A stretch of DNA of 64,000 nucleotides from the NCBI RefSeq assembly GCF_003762905.1, contig NZ_RJKS01000002.1, forward strand, positions 232,039 through 296,038, written 5' to 3'. Under the pieces are notes generated by a model. The model saw only the letters and a list, made by a program, of their open reading frames with translations, ran no database searches and was not told where the DNA came from. This document shows positions 25,721 to 33,677 of the stretch, one piece after another. Position 1 is the first letter of the stretch. Every line of letters starts with the position of its first letter. The translations under genes and the position numbers were made by a program. Origin of the DNA: Curtobacterium sp. ZW137 (GTDB lineage Bacteria > Actinomycetota > Actinomycetes > Actinomycetales > Microbacteriaceae).

Positions 25721-27037
25721 GTGAGCGCCACGAAGGTCTTCGTCGCCCGCCTGGCCGGGTGCTCCGTCTTCGACCCCGCGGGCGATCGCGTCGGCAGGGT
25801 CCGGGACGTCCTCGTCGTCTACCGGCGGGCCGATCCTCCGCACGTCGTGGGGTTGATCGTCGAGGTCCCCGGCAAGCGCCGCATCTTCGTCAGCGTCGGC
25901 CGGATCACCTCGATCGGTGCCGGGCAGGTGATCACGACCGGCCTGGTCAACATGCGTCGCTTCGAGCAGCGCGGCGGCGAGGTCCGGGTGATCGCGGAGA
26001 TGCTCGGGCGCAAGGTGCTCATCACGAAGGACCGCATCCGCGCCACGATCGAGGACATCGCGATCGAGGACCGTGGCCAGGGCGACTGGGAGGTGTCGCA
26101 GCTCTTCCTCCGCAAGCCGAAGACGACGCCGTCGCCGTTCGGCAAGGGCCCGACGACGTTCGCCACCTGGAACGAGGTCACCGAGGACGAGCTCCCCGGT
26201 GAGTCCCAGTCCGCCGAGCACGTCATCGCCGCGTACTCGGACCTGGTGCCGGCCGACCTCGCGTCGACGCTGCTCGACCTGCCGGCGGAGCGCCGGTTCG
26301 AGGTGGCGGAGGAACTCCCCGACGACCGGCTCGCCGACGTGCTCGAGGAGATGCCGGACGCCGAGCGGGTGGCGATCCTGTCCTCGCTCGAGGACGCCCG
26401 CGCCGCCGACGTCCTCGACCAGATGCAGCCGGACGACGCCGCCGACCTGCTGGCCGAGCTCTCCGACGAGCGGAGCGAAGCGCTCCTGCAGCTCATGGAG
26501 CCGGAAGAGGCGCAGGACGTCCGGATGCTGCTCGAGTACGAGCCGGACACCGCCGGTGGCCTCATGACGACCGAGCCGGTGATCGTCTCCGCGGACGCCA
26601 CCGTGGCCGAGGGCCTCGCGCTGATCCGCCGGCACGAGCTCGCACCGGCGCTCGGCGCGAGCGTCTGCGTCACGCTCCCGCCGTACGAACCGCCGACCGG
26701 CCGGTTCCTCGGGCTGGTGCACTTCCAGCGCATGCTCCGCTACCCGCCGAACGAACGCCTCGGCACGCTCATCGACCAGCAGACCGAACCGGTCCGTGTC
26801 GATGCCAGTGCGGCGGAGGTCACGCGTGTGATGGCGACCTACAACCTCGTGTCCGTCCCCGTGGTCGACGACGCCCACCGTCTGGTCGGGGTGGTGACGA
26901 TCGACGACGTGCTCGACCACGTCCTGCCGGACGACTGGCGAAGTCAGGGCGACGGTGAACCCGCACGCCCCCGCACCAAGAGCCGTAGGACCCCCGTGAG
27001 CGCGGGGAGGAGGACCACACGTGGCACGAACGGATGA
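25721..27037 (+). CDS. MgtE-N/CBS-domain regulatory protein without the Mg channel
   Basis: 438 residues. A PRC-barrel-like N-terminus (about 1-110) is followed by the MgtE intracellular N domain (about 170-280, with repeated LPAERR, LPDDRL and MPDAER turns). A pair of CBS domains ends near VTIDDVLDHVLPDDW. The five-helix MgtE transport domain is absent, so this is a soluble sensor-like protein rather than a magnesium channel. It is the first gene of a three-gene overlapping operon with DUF1003 and mrp, an order I recall from Rv1232c-Rv1229c. The GTG start is leaderless by TACGCT. Confidence 0.87.
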   Translation: MSATKVFVARLAGCSVFDPAGDRVGRVRDVLVVYRRADPPHVVGLIVEVPGKRRIFVSVGRITSIGAGQVITTGLVNMRRFEQRGGEVRVIAEMLGRKVLITKDRIRATIEDIAIEDRGQGDWEVSQLFLRKPKTTPSPFGKGPTTFATWNEVTEDELPGESQSAEHVIAAYSDLVPADLASTLLDLPAERRFEVAEELPDDRLADVLEEMPDAERVAILSSLEDARAADVLDQMQPDDAADLLAELSDERSEALLQLMEPEEAQDVRMLLEYEPDTAGGLMTTEPVIVSADATVAEGLALIRRHELAPALGASVCVTLPPYEPPTGRFLGLVHFQRMLRYPPNERLGTLIDQQTEPVRVDASAAEVTRVMATYNLVSVPVVDDAHRLVGVVTIDDVLDHVLPDDWRSQGDGEPARPRTKSRRTPVSAGRRTTRGTNG

Positions 27038-27563
27038 GAACACCCGTCTCGACTCCCCCAAGGGCATGCGCACGCGCGTCCTGCCGACCCGTCGGCGCTC
27101 GGGCCGCGGTGACGCGTTCGGTCGTGCGACCGAAGGCATCGCACGCGCAATGGGAACGCCCTGGTTCCTGGTCGGCCTGACCCTCTTCTGCGTCGTCTGG
27201 ATGGCCTGGAACGTCTTCACGCCGAAGCAGCTGCAGTTCGACTCCGCGGCCATCGGCTTCACGGCGCTGACGCTGGTGCTGTCGCTGCAGGCCTCGTACG
27301 CGGCGCCGCTGATCCTCCTCGCGCAGAACCGGCAGGACGACCGCGACCGGGTGCAGTTCGAGCAGGACCGGCAGCGCGCCGAGCGGAACCTGGCGGACAC
27401 CGAGTACCTCGCCCGAGAGGTCGTCGCGCTCCGCCTGGCGATGCGGGACATGGCCTCGAAGGACTTCATCCGCGCGGAGCTGCGCTCGCTGCTCGAGGAA
27501 CTGGACCGTCGCGACGCGATCGACGACGGCGACCCGGAGCGCGCGGTGGACGTCCGTGGCTGA
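27021..27563 (+). CDS. DUF1003 membrane protein
   Basis: 180 residues with two transmembrane helices (about 48-66 and 80-102). Between them is the family-typical WNVFTPKQLQFD segment. A long charged coiled-coil-like tail (QNRQDDRDRVQFEQDRQRAE) follows. The function is unknown. The GTG start lies inside the preceding gene (17-nt overlap), and its end overlaps mrp by 8 nt, so the three genes are translationally coupled. GGGGAGGAGG precedes the start. Confidence 0.9.
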   Translation: MARTDENTRLDSPKGMRTRVLPTRRRSGRGDAFGRATEGIARAMGTPWFLVGLTLFCVVWMAWNVFTPKQLQFDSAAIGFTALTLVLSLQASYAAPLILLAQNRQDDRDRVQFEQDRQRAERNLADTEYLAREVVALRLAMRDMASKDFIRAELRSLLEELDRRDAIDDGDPERAVDVRG

Positions 27564-28722
27564 CGCCACGCACCCGGTGGACGACGAGGCGCTCGGCGCT
27601 CGGGTCCTCACCGCGCTCGGCCGCGTCATCGACCCGGAGATCCGCCGGCCCGTCACGGAGCTCGACATGATCCGTGGTGTCGACGTCCAGCCGGGAGGCA
27701 CGGTGCGCGTCGACCTGCAGCTCACGATCGTCGGGTGCCCGGCCGCCGACACGATCGAGCGCGACGTCCGCATCGCCGCCGGTTCGGTGGACGGGGTGTC
27801 GTCGGTGTCCGTGGACGTGTCGGTGATGGACCCGGCGGTCCGCGCGGCCCTGACGGCGCGGCTCCGCGAGGGCCGGCCGAAGGGCGTGCAGTTCACCCCG
27901 GACTCACTCACCCGCGTGATCGCGGTGACGAGCGGCAAGGGCGGCGTCGGCAAGTCCACCGTCACGGTGAACCTGGCCGTCGCGCTCGCCCGTCGCGGGC
28001 TCCGGGTCGGCATCGTCGACGTCGACGTGCACGGGTTCAGCGTCCCCGGGTTGATGGGCCTCACGGACGAGCACGGCGTCGCACCGCGCCCGACCCGGGT
28101 GGACAGCATGATCCTGCCGCCGGTCGCCCACGACGTGAAGGTCGTGTCGATCGGGATGTTCGTCGACGACGCCTCCACCGCGGTGTCCTGGCGCGGGCCG
28201 ATGCTGCACCGCACCGTGAACCAGTTCCTCACCGACGTGTGGTTCGGCGACCTCGACGTGCTGCTCCTCGACATGCCGCCCGGCACCGGGGACGTGGCGA
28301 TCTCCGTCGGGCAGCTCCTGCCGCACGCCGAGGTGCTCGTCGTGACGACCCCACAGGCCGCGGCGGCGGACGTCGCCGAGCGGAGCGGCATCGTGGCGCG
28401 ACAGACCGGGCAGCGGGTCATCGGCGTCGTGGAGAACATGGCTGGGCTCGTGCGGCCCGACGGCTCCGTGCTGCACCTGTTCGGTGAGGGCGGCGGTGCG
28501 GAGACCGCGGCCCGGCTCTCGCGCGGGCAGGACTCCCCCGTGCCGGTGCTCGGCAGCGTGCCGCTCTCGGTGCCGCTCCGGCAGGGCGGCGACGCCGGCG
28601 AACCCGTGGTGCTCGGTGCCCCGGACGACCCGGCCGCCGTGGCGTTGACCGGGATCGCCGACCGGGTCGTGGCACTCGGACGCGGGCTGTCCGGCCGGAA
28701 GCTGGGACTCTCCCTGTCCTGA
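27556..28722 (+). CDS. mrp: Mrp/ApbC-family Fe-S carrier P-loop ATPase
   Basis: A 388-residue protein. An N-terminal DUF59/MIP18-like domain (about 10-95) precedes a deviant Walker A SGKGGVGKST at about 122-131. DVDVHGFSVPGL and LLLDMPPGTGD (Walker B/switch) follow. Homologues bind and deliver Fe-S clusters. The C-terminal Cys-x-x-Cys of the enterobacterial protein is absent: the corresponding place reads ENMAGLVRPDGS. From memory, other actinobacterial Mrp proteins share this. It overlaps the DUF1003 gene by 8 nt. Confidence 0.92.
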   Translation: MADATHPVDDEALGARVLTALGRVIDPEIRRPVTELDMIRGVDVQPGGTVRVDLQLTIVGCPAADTIERDVRIAAGSVDGVSSVSVDVSVMDPAVRAALTARLREGRPKGVQFTPDSLTRVIAVTSGKGGVGKSTVTVNLAVALARRGLRVGIVDVDVHGFSVPGLMGLTDEHGVAPRPTRVDSMILPPVAHDVKVVSIGMFVDDASTAVSWRGPMLHRTVNQFLTDVWFGDLDVLLLDMPPGTGDVAISVGQLLPHAEVLVVTTPQAAAADVAERSGIVARQTGQRVIGVVENMAGLVRPDGSVLHLFGEGGGAETAARLSRGQDSPVPVLGSVPLSVPLRQGGDAGEPVVLGAPDDPAAVALTGIADRVVALGRGLSGRKLGLSLS

Positions 28723-28893
28723 GCCGAGTGCTCCGGCCCCGCTCCGCTTCCCGCTCCCTGTACGTCTCTTCATGGACGCCGACTGTTGTCGAGAGCAATA
28801 TGCAGGGACATTCCACAATGCTCCTGCGGAATCAGGGCGCAGGGGCATCCACCGTGCCGACATCGACGTCGGCCGAAGAACTGGAGCACTCAG

Positions 28894-30198
28894 GTGAACA
28901 GGAACACCAGGATCCGGATCGGCGTGATCGGCGCCGTGGCAGCAGCGGTCGTCGGGGGAACACTCGCGGCCGTCCCCGCCACCGCCGCGACCACCACCAC
29001 CTGCGCGACCGCGTGGGCATCGGGGACCGCCTACAACGGCGGCGCCACCGTCAGCGAGAACGGCACGAACTACACCGCGAACTGGTGGACGCAGGGGGAC
29101 GACCCCGCGACCCACTCGGGCGCGACCGGCAGCGGGCAGCCGTGGACCTCGACGGGCGCCTGCACGGGCGGCAGCACCGGGGGCGGCGGCACGGGCGGTG
29201 GGACCGGCGGCGGGACCACGACGCCCGGCAACGGCAGCACGGGCACGGCGAGCGGGCTGGTCTTCAGCCCGTACAAGGACGTCACGGTGAACCTCGACTG
29301 GAACACGAACGTGATGAACACCGCCGTCACCGGCACCCGCATCCCCGTCGTCGGCTCAGCGAACAGCCTCGTGTCGACGAAGGAGCCCGGACTGAAGGCC
29401 ATCACGCTCGCCTTCGCGACCGGCACCTGCGGCAGCGAGAACTGGGGCGGGGTCGCCGCGGACGCGTTCGCGAGCGCCAACATCCCGAAGCTCGACGCCG
29501 CCGGCGTGAACTACATCGTCAGCACCGGCGGGGCGGCCGGGTCGTTCAAGTGCTCCGGCACCGCACTGCAGAGCTTCATCGCGCGGTACGCCAGCCCCCA
29601 CATGATCGGCGTCGACTTCGACATCGAGAGCGGGCAGTCCGCGGCCGACGTGCAGAACCTCGTGAGCGCGGCGGCACTGGCCCAGGCGAAGTACCCGGGC
29701 CTGCGCTTCTCCTTCACGCTGGCGACCCTCGCCGCGTCGGACGGCAGCTTCGGCGGGCTCAACAGCACCGGGGACGCCACGGTGAAGGCGATCACGGCCT
29801 CGACGCTGACGAACTACACCGTCAACCTCATGACGATGGACTTCGGACGCGCCACCACCGCGAACTGCGTGGTCGTCGGCTCCACCTGCGAGATGGGACA
29901 GTCCACGATCCAGGCGGTGACGAACCTGCAGCACACCTACGGGATCGCGGCGTCGAAGATCGAGGTCACCCCGATGCTCGGCGTGAACGACGCCTCCGAC
30001 GAGGTCTTCACACTGGCCGACGCCGACACGGTGTCCGCGTACGCGAAGGCACACGGACTCGCCGGGGTGCACACCTGGTCGCTCGACCGCGACACCCCCT
30101 GCGCCACCCCGACGAGCACCGCGTCCGCCACGTGCAGCTCGGTGACGGGGACGGCCGCCCTGGCCTGGACCGACCGCTTCCTGGCCGACCTGCGGTAG
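28894..30198 (+). CDS. Secreted GH18-type chitinase with N-terminal CBM5/12
   Basis: 434 residues. A Sec signal peptide occupies about 1-31, ending at PATAA. A chitin-binding CBM5/12-like module follows (about 35-92, WASGTAYNGGATV to GQPWTSTGAC), then a Gly/Thr-rich linker. The GH18-like domain carries VDFDIE at 240-245, so Glu245 is the likely acid/base with Asp241 and Asp243. It hydrolyses chitin or related N-acetylglucosamine polymers outside the cell. The GTG start has GGAG about 9 nt upstream. It sits between conserved backbone genes and looks like an accessory insertion. Confidence 0.87.
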   Translation: MNRNTRIRIGVIGAVAAAVVGGTLAAVPATAATTTTCATAWASGTAYNGGATVSENGTNYTANWWTQGDDPATHSGATGSGQPWTSTGACTGGSTGGGGTGGGTGGGTTTPGNGSTGTASGLVFSPYKDVTVNLDWNTNVMNTAVTGTRIPVVGSANSLVSTKEPGLKAITLAFATGTCGSENWGGVAADAFASANIPKLDAAGVNYIVSTGGAAGSFKCSGTALQSFIARYASPHMIGVDFDIESGQSAADVQNLVSAAALAQAKYPGLRFSFTLATLAASDGSFGGLNSTGDATVKAITASTLTNYTVNLMTMDFGRATTANCVVVGSTCEMGQSTIQAVTNLQHTYGIAASKIEVTPMLGVNDASDEVFTLADADTVSAYAKAHGLAGVHTWSLDRDTPCATPTSTASATCSSVTGTAALAWTDRFLADLR

Positions 30199-30216
30199 TC
30201 GGGACCCGCTGCACGA

Positions 30217-30252
30217 CGGGAGGCCCGGTGCCAGCTGGCACCGGGCCTCCCG
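30217..30252 (+). terminator. Terminator after the chitinase gene
   Basis: A perfect 36-bp palindrome (arms 30217-30234 and 30235-30252). Its right base is CCTCCCG followed by TCCG. No T-tract. Confidence 0.75.
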
Positions 30253-30293
30253 TCCGTCGTCCTGGCCGCGTGTCGGGCCGCAACGGATCGTTC

Positions 30294-30662
30294 CTAGGTG
30301 GACTCGGCGTCGTACGGCGCCTGCTCGCCTGCAGCGAGCGGGACCACCGGCGCCGGCGCCCGCACCTTCGATGCGGTGACCTGGACCGTCTCTGCCGCTC
30401 CCGCACCGGTGGCGGAGTCGAGCAGCGCGTCACGGATGATCCGGCGCGGGTCGTACTGGCGCGGATCGAGCTTCTGCCAGTCGACGTCGTCGAAGTCCGG
30501 CCCCATCTCCTCGCGCATCCGGTCCTTCGCGGTGTCCGCGAACCGTCGGACGGCCTTCACGAACTCGGCGAGCTTCTGCGCGTACATCGGCAGGCGCTGC
30601 GGGCCGAGCAGGAGCACGGCAATGATCCCGATGATCAGGATCTTGTCGAGCGGGATGTTCAC
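30294..30662 (-). CDS. tatB: Twin-arginine translocase subunit TatB
   Basis: 122 residues. A short periplasmic N-terminus leads to one transmembrane helix (about 7-19), the hinge GPQRLP at 20-25 exactly as in classical TatB, and an amphipathic helix (26-50). A variable tail ends the protein. TatB forms the substrate-receptor complex with TatC for folded-protein export. The GTG start has the TAGGCT hexamer 6 nt upstream. It is divergent from the O-methyltransferase gene, as I recall in mycobacteria. Confidence 0.93.
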   Translation of the reverse strand: MNIPLDKILIIGIIAVLLLGPQRLPMYAQKLAEFVKAVRRFADTAKDRMREEMGPDFDDVDWQKLDPRQYDPRRIIRDALLDSATGAGAAETVQVTASKVRAPAPVVPLAAGEQAPYDAEST

Positions 30663-30668
30663 GGAGCG

Positions 30669-30674
30669 AGCCTA
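30669..30674 (-). promoter_or_regulatory. -10 element, leaderless tatB
   Basis: Minus-strand TAGGCT, a 6-nt spacer, then GTG at 30662. Confidence 0.6.
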
Positions 30675-30723
30675 ACCCGAACCGACCGTGCTGCGGCCTA
30701 GAGTTGTCGTCCGAGGAGTGTGC

Positions 30724-31356
30724 GTGTCAGAGAAAGAGTCGAACTGGAAGTTCGCGGAGGACATCGTCTCCGAGTCCGGGGTGATCGCTCGCGCGCGTGA
30801 GCACTCCCTGGAACTCGGCGTCGAGGCGATCTCGCCGGCGATCGGTGCCCAGATCGGTGTCGTCGCCGCAGCGTCCCGAGCCACCGCGATCATCGAGATC
30901 GGGACGGGGCTCGGCGTGTCCGGGCTGTACCTGCTCGGCGGCGCGCCGAAGGCCACCCTCACCACGATCGACATCGAAGTGGACCACCAGCAGTACGCCC
31001 GCGACGCCTACATCGCCGCCGGCACCGCACCGTCCCGGGTGCGGCTCATCCCCGGACGCGCGAACCAGGTGCTCCCGCGGATGAACGAGGCGTCCTACGA
31101 CGTCGTGCTCGTCGACGCGGACCCCGAGCACGTGATCGAGTACGTCGAACACGGGCTGCGCCTGGCACGGCTCGGTGGGACCGTCCTCGTCCCGCACGCG
31201 CTCTGGCGCGGACGCGTCGCGGACCCGGTGAAGCGGGACCGTGCCACCACCGACTTCCGGCTGCTCCTGACCGAGGTCTCGACGTCCGGTGCGGTCATCA
31301 GCGCGCTGTCCCCGGCCGGCGACGGGCTGCTGCAGATGACCAAGGTCACGAACTAG
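30724..31356 (+). CDS. SAM-dependent O-methyltransferase (class I)
   Basis: 210 residues of the caffeoyl-CoA/catechol O-methyltransferase-like family (Rv1220c-like). The SAM-binding IEIGTGLGVSGLYL is at about 57-70. An acidic TTIDIEVDHQ follows, then DVVLVDADPEHV (metal/SAM loop). The acceptor is unknown. I chose the GTG at 30724 because GAGGAG lies 6 nt upstream, although a GTG at 30718 is in frame. A -10-like TAGAGT lies about 20 nt upstream. Its stop codon shares the palindrome CTAG with the stop of the convergent ATPase gene. Confidence 0.9.
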   Translation: MSEKESNWKFAEDIVSESGVIARAREHSLELGVEAISPAIGAQIGVVAAASRATAIIEIGTGLGVSGLYLLGGAPKATLTTIDIEVDHQQYARDAYIAAGTAPSRVRLIPGRANQVLPRMNEASYDVVLVDADPEHVIEYVEHGLRLARLGGTVLVPHALWRGRVADPVKRDRATTDFRLLLTEVSTSGAVISALSPAGDGLLQMTKVTN

Positions 31357-32081
31357 TCCGCTCCGAGGTGGCGCAGGTAGCGCTCCGGGGACGCCAGGAA
31401 CGACCGCTGGTTCCGCACCAGGTCGAGGTCTTCCCAAGAGCTGCGACGGAGGCCCCACTCCCCCACCTCGTGGATCGTGGCGCCGGGGAACGCCGCGAGC
31501 ACGGGTGAGTGCGTCGACAGCACCACCTGCCCGAGGCCGTCGTCGATGATCGCCTGCAGCAGCCCGATCAGCGTCAGGCACCCCTGGAACGACAGCGCCG
31601 ACTCCGGTTCGTCGAGGATCCAGAGGCCTGGCCACTGCGACCGGTCGATCACGAAGTCGAGGAACGACTCGCCGTGGCTGCGCTCGTGGAACACGGGCTC
31701 CGGGCGGGCACCCGGGTGCTCCTCGAGGTACGTGAAGAACCCGTGCATCGTCTCCGCACGGAGGAAGAACCCGCCCTTCGGCGCACCAGGCTCACGGTGC
31801 AGGGCGATGTGCTCCCAGAGCTGCGACTCACTCGGTCGGGTGCTGTGCCCCGAGTTCGTCGACCCGCCCTCTGGGCTCATGCCGTAGGCGAGCGCGATGG
31901 CCTCGACCAGGGTCGACTTGCCGGCACCGTTCTCCCCGACGACGACCGTGACGGTGTCCAGGTCGATCCCCTCGTCGAGGAGCTGCCGGACCGGGGCGAG
32001 CGTCGACGGCCAGACGTCGCGGGGCATCGGGTCGGCCGGGTACTCCTCGACGCGACGGACGGGGCGGCGGGATCGTGGCAC
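31353..32081 (-). CDS. ABC-type AAA ATPase (predicted, non-transport)
   Basis: A 242-residue P-loop protein of the RecF/SMC-like ABC ATPase class. Walker A GENGAGKST is at 49-57, a conserved HSTRPSESQLWEH lies in the Q-loop region, Walker B is LWILDEPESAL, and the His switch is LSTHSPVL. It has no membrane domain and no permease nearby, so it is not an ordinary importer ATPase. The GTG start follows CATGAT by 6 nt. The 3' end shares a CTAG stop with the O-methyltransferase gene. Function unknown. Confidence 0.85.
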   Translation of the reverse strand: MPRSRRPVRRVEEYPADPMPRDVWPSTLAPVRQLLDEGIDLDTVTVVVGENGAGKSTLVEAIALAYGMSPEGGSTNSGHSTRPSESQLWEHIALHREPGAPKGGFFLRAETMHGFFTYLEEHPGARPEPVFHERSHGESFLDFVIDRSQWPGLWILDEPESALSFQGCLTLIGLLQAIIDDGLGQVVLSTHSPVLAAFPGATIHEVGEWGLRRSSWEDLDLVRNQRSFLASPERYLRHLGAD

Positions 32082-32087
32082 GGGGCC

Positions 32088-32093
32088 ATCATG
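32088..32093 (-). promoter_or_regulatory. -10-like CATGAT, leaderless start at 32081
   Basis: Minus-strand CATGAT, a 6-nt spacer, then GTG. Confidence 0.4.
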
Positions 32094-32123
32094 CCGACGA
32101 CCCCCGACAGCACCCGGGACGAC

Positions 32124-32155
32124 AGCAGGCCCGGGACGAGTATCCCGGGCCTGCT
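32124..32155 (-). terminator. Terminator of the DUF3117 gene
   Basis: Perfect 13-bp arms (32124-32136 and 32143-32155) with loop CGAGTA, 30 nt past the stop codon. Confidence 0.75.
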
Positions 32156-32185
32156 GGCTGGTGCCTGTTGTGGTGCGTCGACGAA

Positions 32186-32356
32186 CTAGGCCGAGACGAC
32201 CTCGGCGAGAGCGTCGTGGAGTTCCTTCGCCTCGGCATCGTTGACCGAGACGACAAGGCGGCCTCCACCTTCGAGCGGAACCCGCACGATGATGAGTCGA
32301 CCCTCCTTAACAGCCTCCATCGGCCCGTCACCGGTCCTCGGCTTCATGGCTGCCAT
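32186..32356 (-). CDS. DUF3117 family small protein
   Basis: A 56-residue protein, universally short in Actinobacteria (Rv1211-like). It begins MAAMKPRTGDGPMEAVKEG and contains VRVPLEGGGRLVVSV. Function unknown. The ATG at 32356 is chosen because AAAGGGGA lies about 7 nt upstream and the sequence then matches the family start. It is followed by a clear terminator hairpin, so it is a monocistronic gene. Confidence 0.92.
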   Translation of the reverse strand: MAAMKPRTGDGPMEAVKEGRLIIVRVPLEGGGRLVVSVNDAEAKELHDALAEVVSA

Positions 32357-32471
32357 CAGATGTCCCCTTTCGTGCAGTATGTGCACCCCCATTATCCCGT
32401 ACCAGGGGGCGAACTGCGAAACCGCCCAGGTTGGGGGGTGCGGATCCCGTCGTCTTCGCGGCTCGGATTCC

Positions 32472-32477
32472 TAGTCT
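32472..32477 (+). promoter_or_regulatory. -10 element, leaderless start at 32484
   Basis: TAGTCT, a 6-nt spacer, then GTG. Confidence 0.6.
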
Positions 32478-32483
32478 GTGGAC

Positions 32484-33677
32484 GTGCCGACCGTTCCCTC
32501 CACGCGCCGTCCGAGCCCGCCGGACCCCTCAGCCGACCCCGTCGCCGACGCCGTCCCCGTTGGTCTCCGCATCGCCGGTGCGTTCTCCTGGCGGCTGCTC
32601 ATCGTCGCCGCAGCACTCGCCGTCGTGATCGCGCTCGTGGTGGTGCTGCAGGACATCATCGTGCCGTTCCTCATCGCGCTGCTGCTCTGCGCGCTGCTCG
32701 CCCCGATGTCCTCGTTCCTGCAGCGGCACCGGTGGCCGAAGTGGACGGCGGTGCTCTCGAGCCTGGTCTCCGTCGCGCTGGCGATCGGCGCGCTCGCGCT
32801 CGTGGTGACGGCGCAGATCCGGTACGACCTGCCGTCGCTCGAACGGCGCCTGCACCACAGCGTCCGGTCGCTGCAGACCCTGCTCGACAGCGAGCCGTTC
32901 GGGATCACGGCCAAGGACGTCAACGGGTGGATCTCGGACGGCTTCGACTACCTGCAGGCGCACGTCGCATCGATCCTGTCCGGGTTCCAGGCAGCGGGGA
33001 CCGGTGCGGTGCACGTCCTCGAGGGCCTGTTCATCGTCGTCTTCACGACCCTCTTCGTGCTCATCGACGGCCGCCGGATCTGGACCTGGGTCCTCCGGCT
33101 CTTCCCCCGGCGTGCCCGGCCGCGGATCGGCGTCGCGGGCGAGGCGGGCTGGCACACCCTGACCAGCTTCATCCGGGTGCAGCTCGTCGTCGCGATCACG
33201 GACGCGCTCGGCGTGGTGGTCGGTGCGCTGATCCTGCAGGTGCCGCTGGCGATCCCGATCGGCGTGGTCGTGTTCCTCGGCGCGTTCGTCCCCGTGGTCG
33301 GCGCGATCGTCGCGGGGAGCGTCGCGGTGCTCATCGCGCTGGTGTTCAACGGATGGGTGCCGGCGCTGTTCATGCTCGGCATCGTGGTGCTCGTGCAGCA
33401 GCTCGAGAGCCACGTCCTGCACCCGTTCCTCACCGGCAGCGCCGTGAAGGTGCACCCGCTCGGCGTCGCACTCGGCGTCGTCGCGGGCACCACGATCGCC
33501 GGGGTCGTCGGGGCGTTCTTCGCGGTGCCGTTCATCGCGACGGTGAACGCGATGGTGCTCGCAGCGGCGAACTGGCGGCCCGACGTGCCACCGCCGGCGT
33601 TGTCAGCGGACGCGGAGGCGGTTGCGACGGCAGGCGCGTCCGCCGCGGACGCCGATCACGGTGGGGTCCAGTCGTAG
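32484..33677 (+). CDS. AI-2E family transporter (PF01594)
   Basis: A 397-residue polytopic membrane protein with about eight hydrophobic segments. The family-typical layout is an N-terminal pair of helices (about 30-75), an amphipathic extracytoplasmic stretch (about 110-180), and a C-terminal helix cluster. The conserved VPFIATVNA lies near the end. Family members are exporters or Na+/H+ antiporter-like permeases, but the substrate here cannot be inferred. The leaderless GTG start follows TAGTCT. The 3' end overlaps the convergent glycosyltransferase gene by 22 bp. Confidence 0.88.
   Translation: MPTVPSTRRPSPPDPSADPVADAVPVGLRIAGAFSWRLLIVAAALAVVIALVVVLQDIIVPFLIALLLCALLAPMSSFLQRHRWPKWTAVLSSLVSVALAIGALALVVTAQIRYDLPSLERRLHHSVRSLQTLLDSEPFGITAKDVNGWISDGFDYLQAHVASILSGFQAAGTGAVHVLEGLFIVVFTTLFVLIDGRRIWTWVLRLFPRRARPRIGVAGEAGWHTLTSFIRVQLVVAITDALGVVVGALILQVPLAIPIGVVVFLGAFVPVVGAIVAGSVAVLIALVFNGWVPALFMLGIVVLVQQLESHVLHPFLTGSAVKVHPLGVALGVVAGTTIAGVVGAFFAVPFIATVNAMVLAAANWRPDVPPPALSADAEAVATAGASAADADHGGVQS

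Noticed and set aside
31353-32081. AAA/ABC ATPase as part of an anti-phage (OLD/Gabija-like) system
   Set aside because: It lacks a TOPRIM or other nuclease domain, and its neighbours are conserved backbone genes (O-methyltransferase, tatB, DUF3117).
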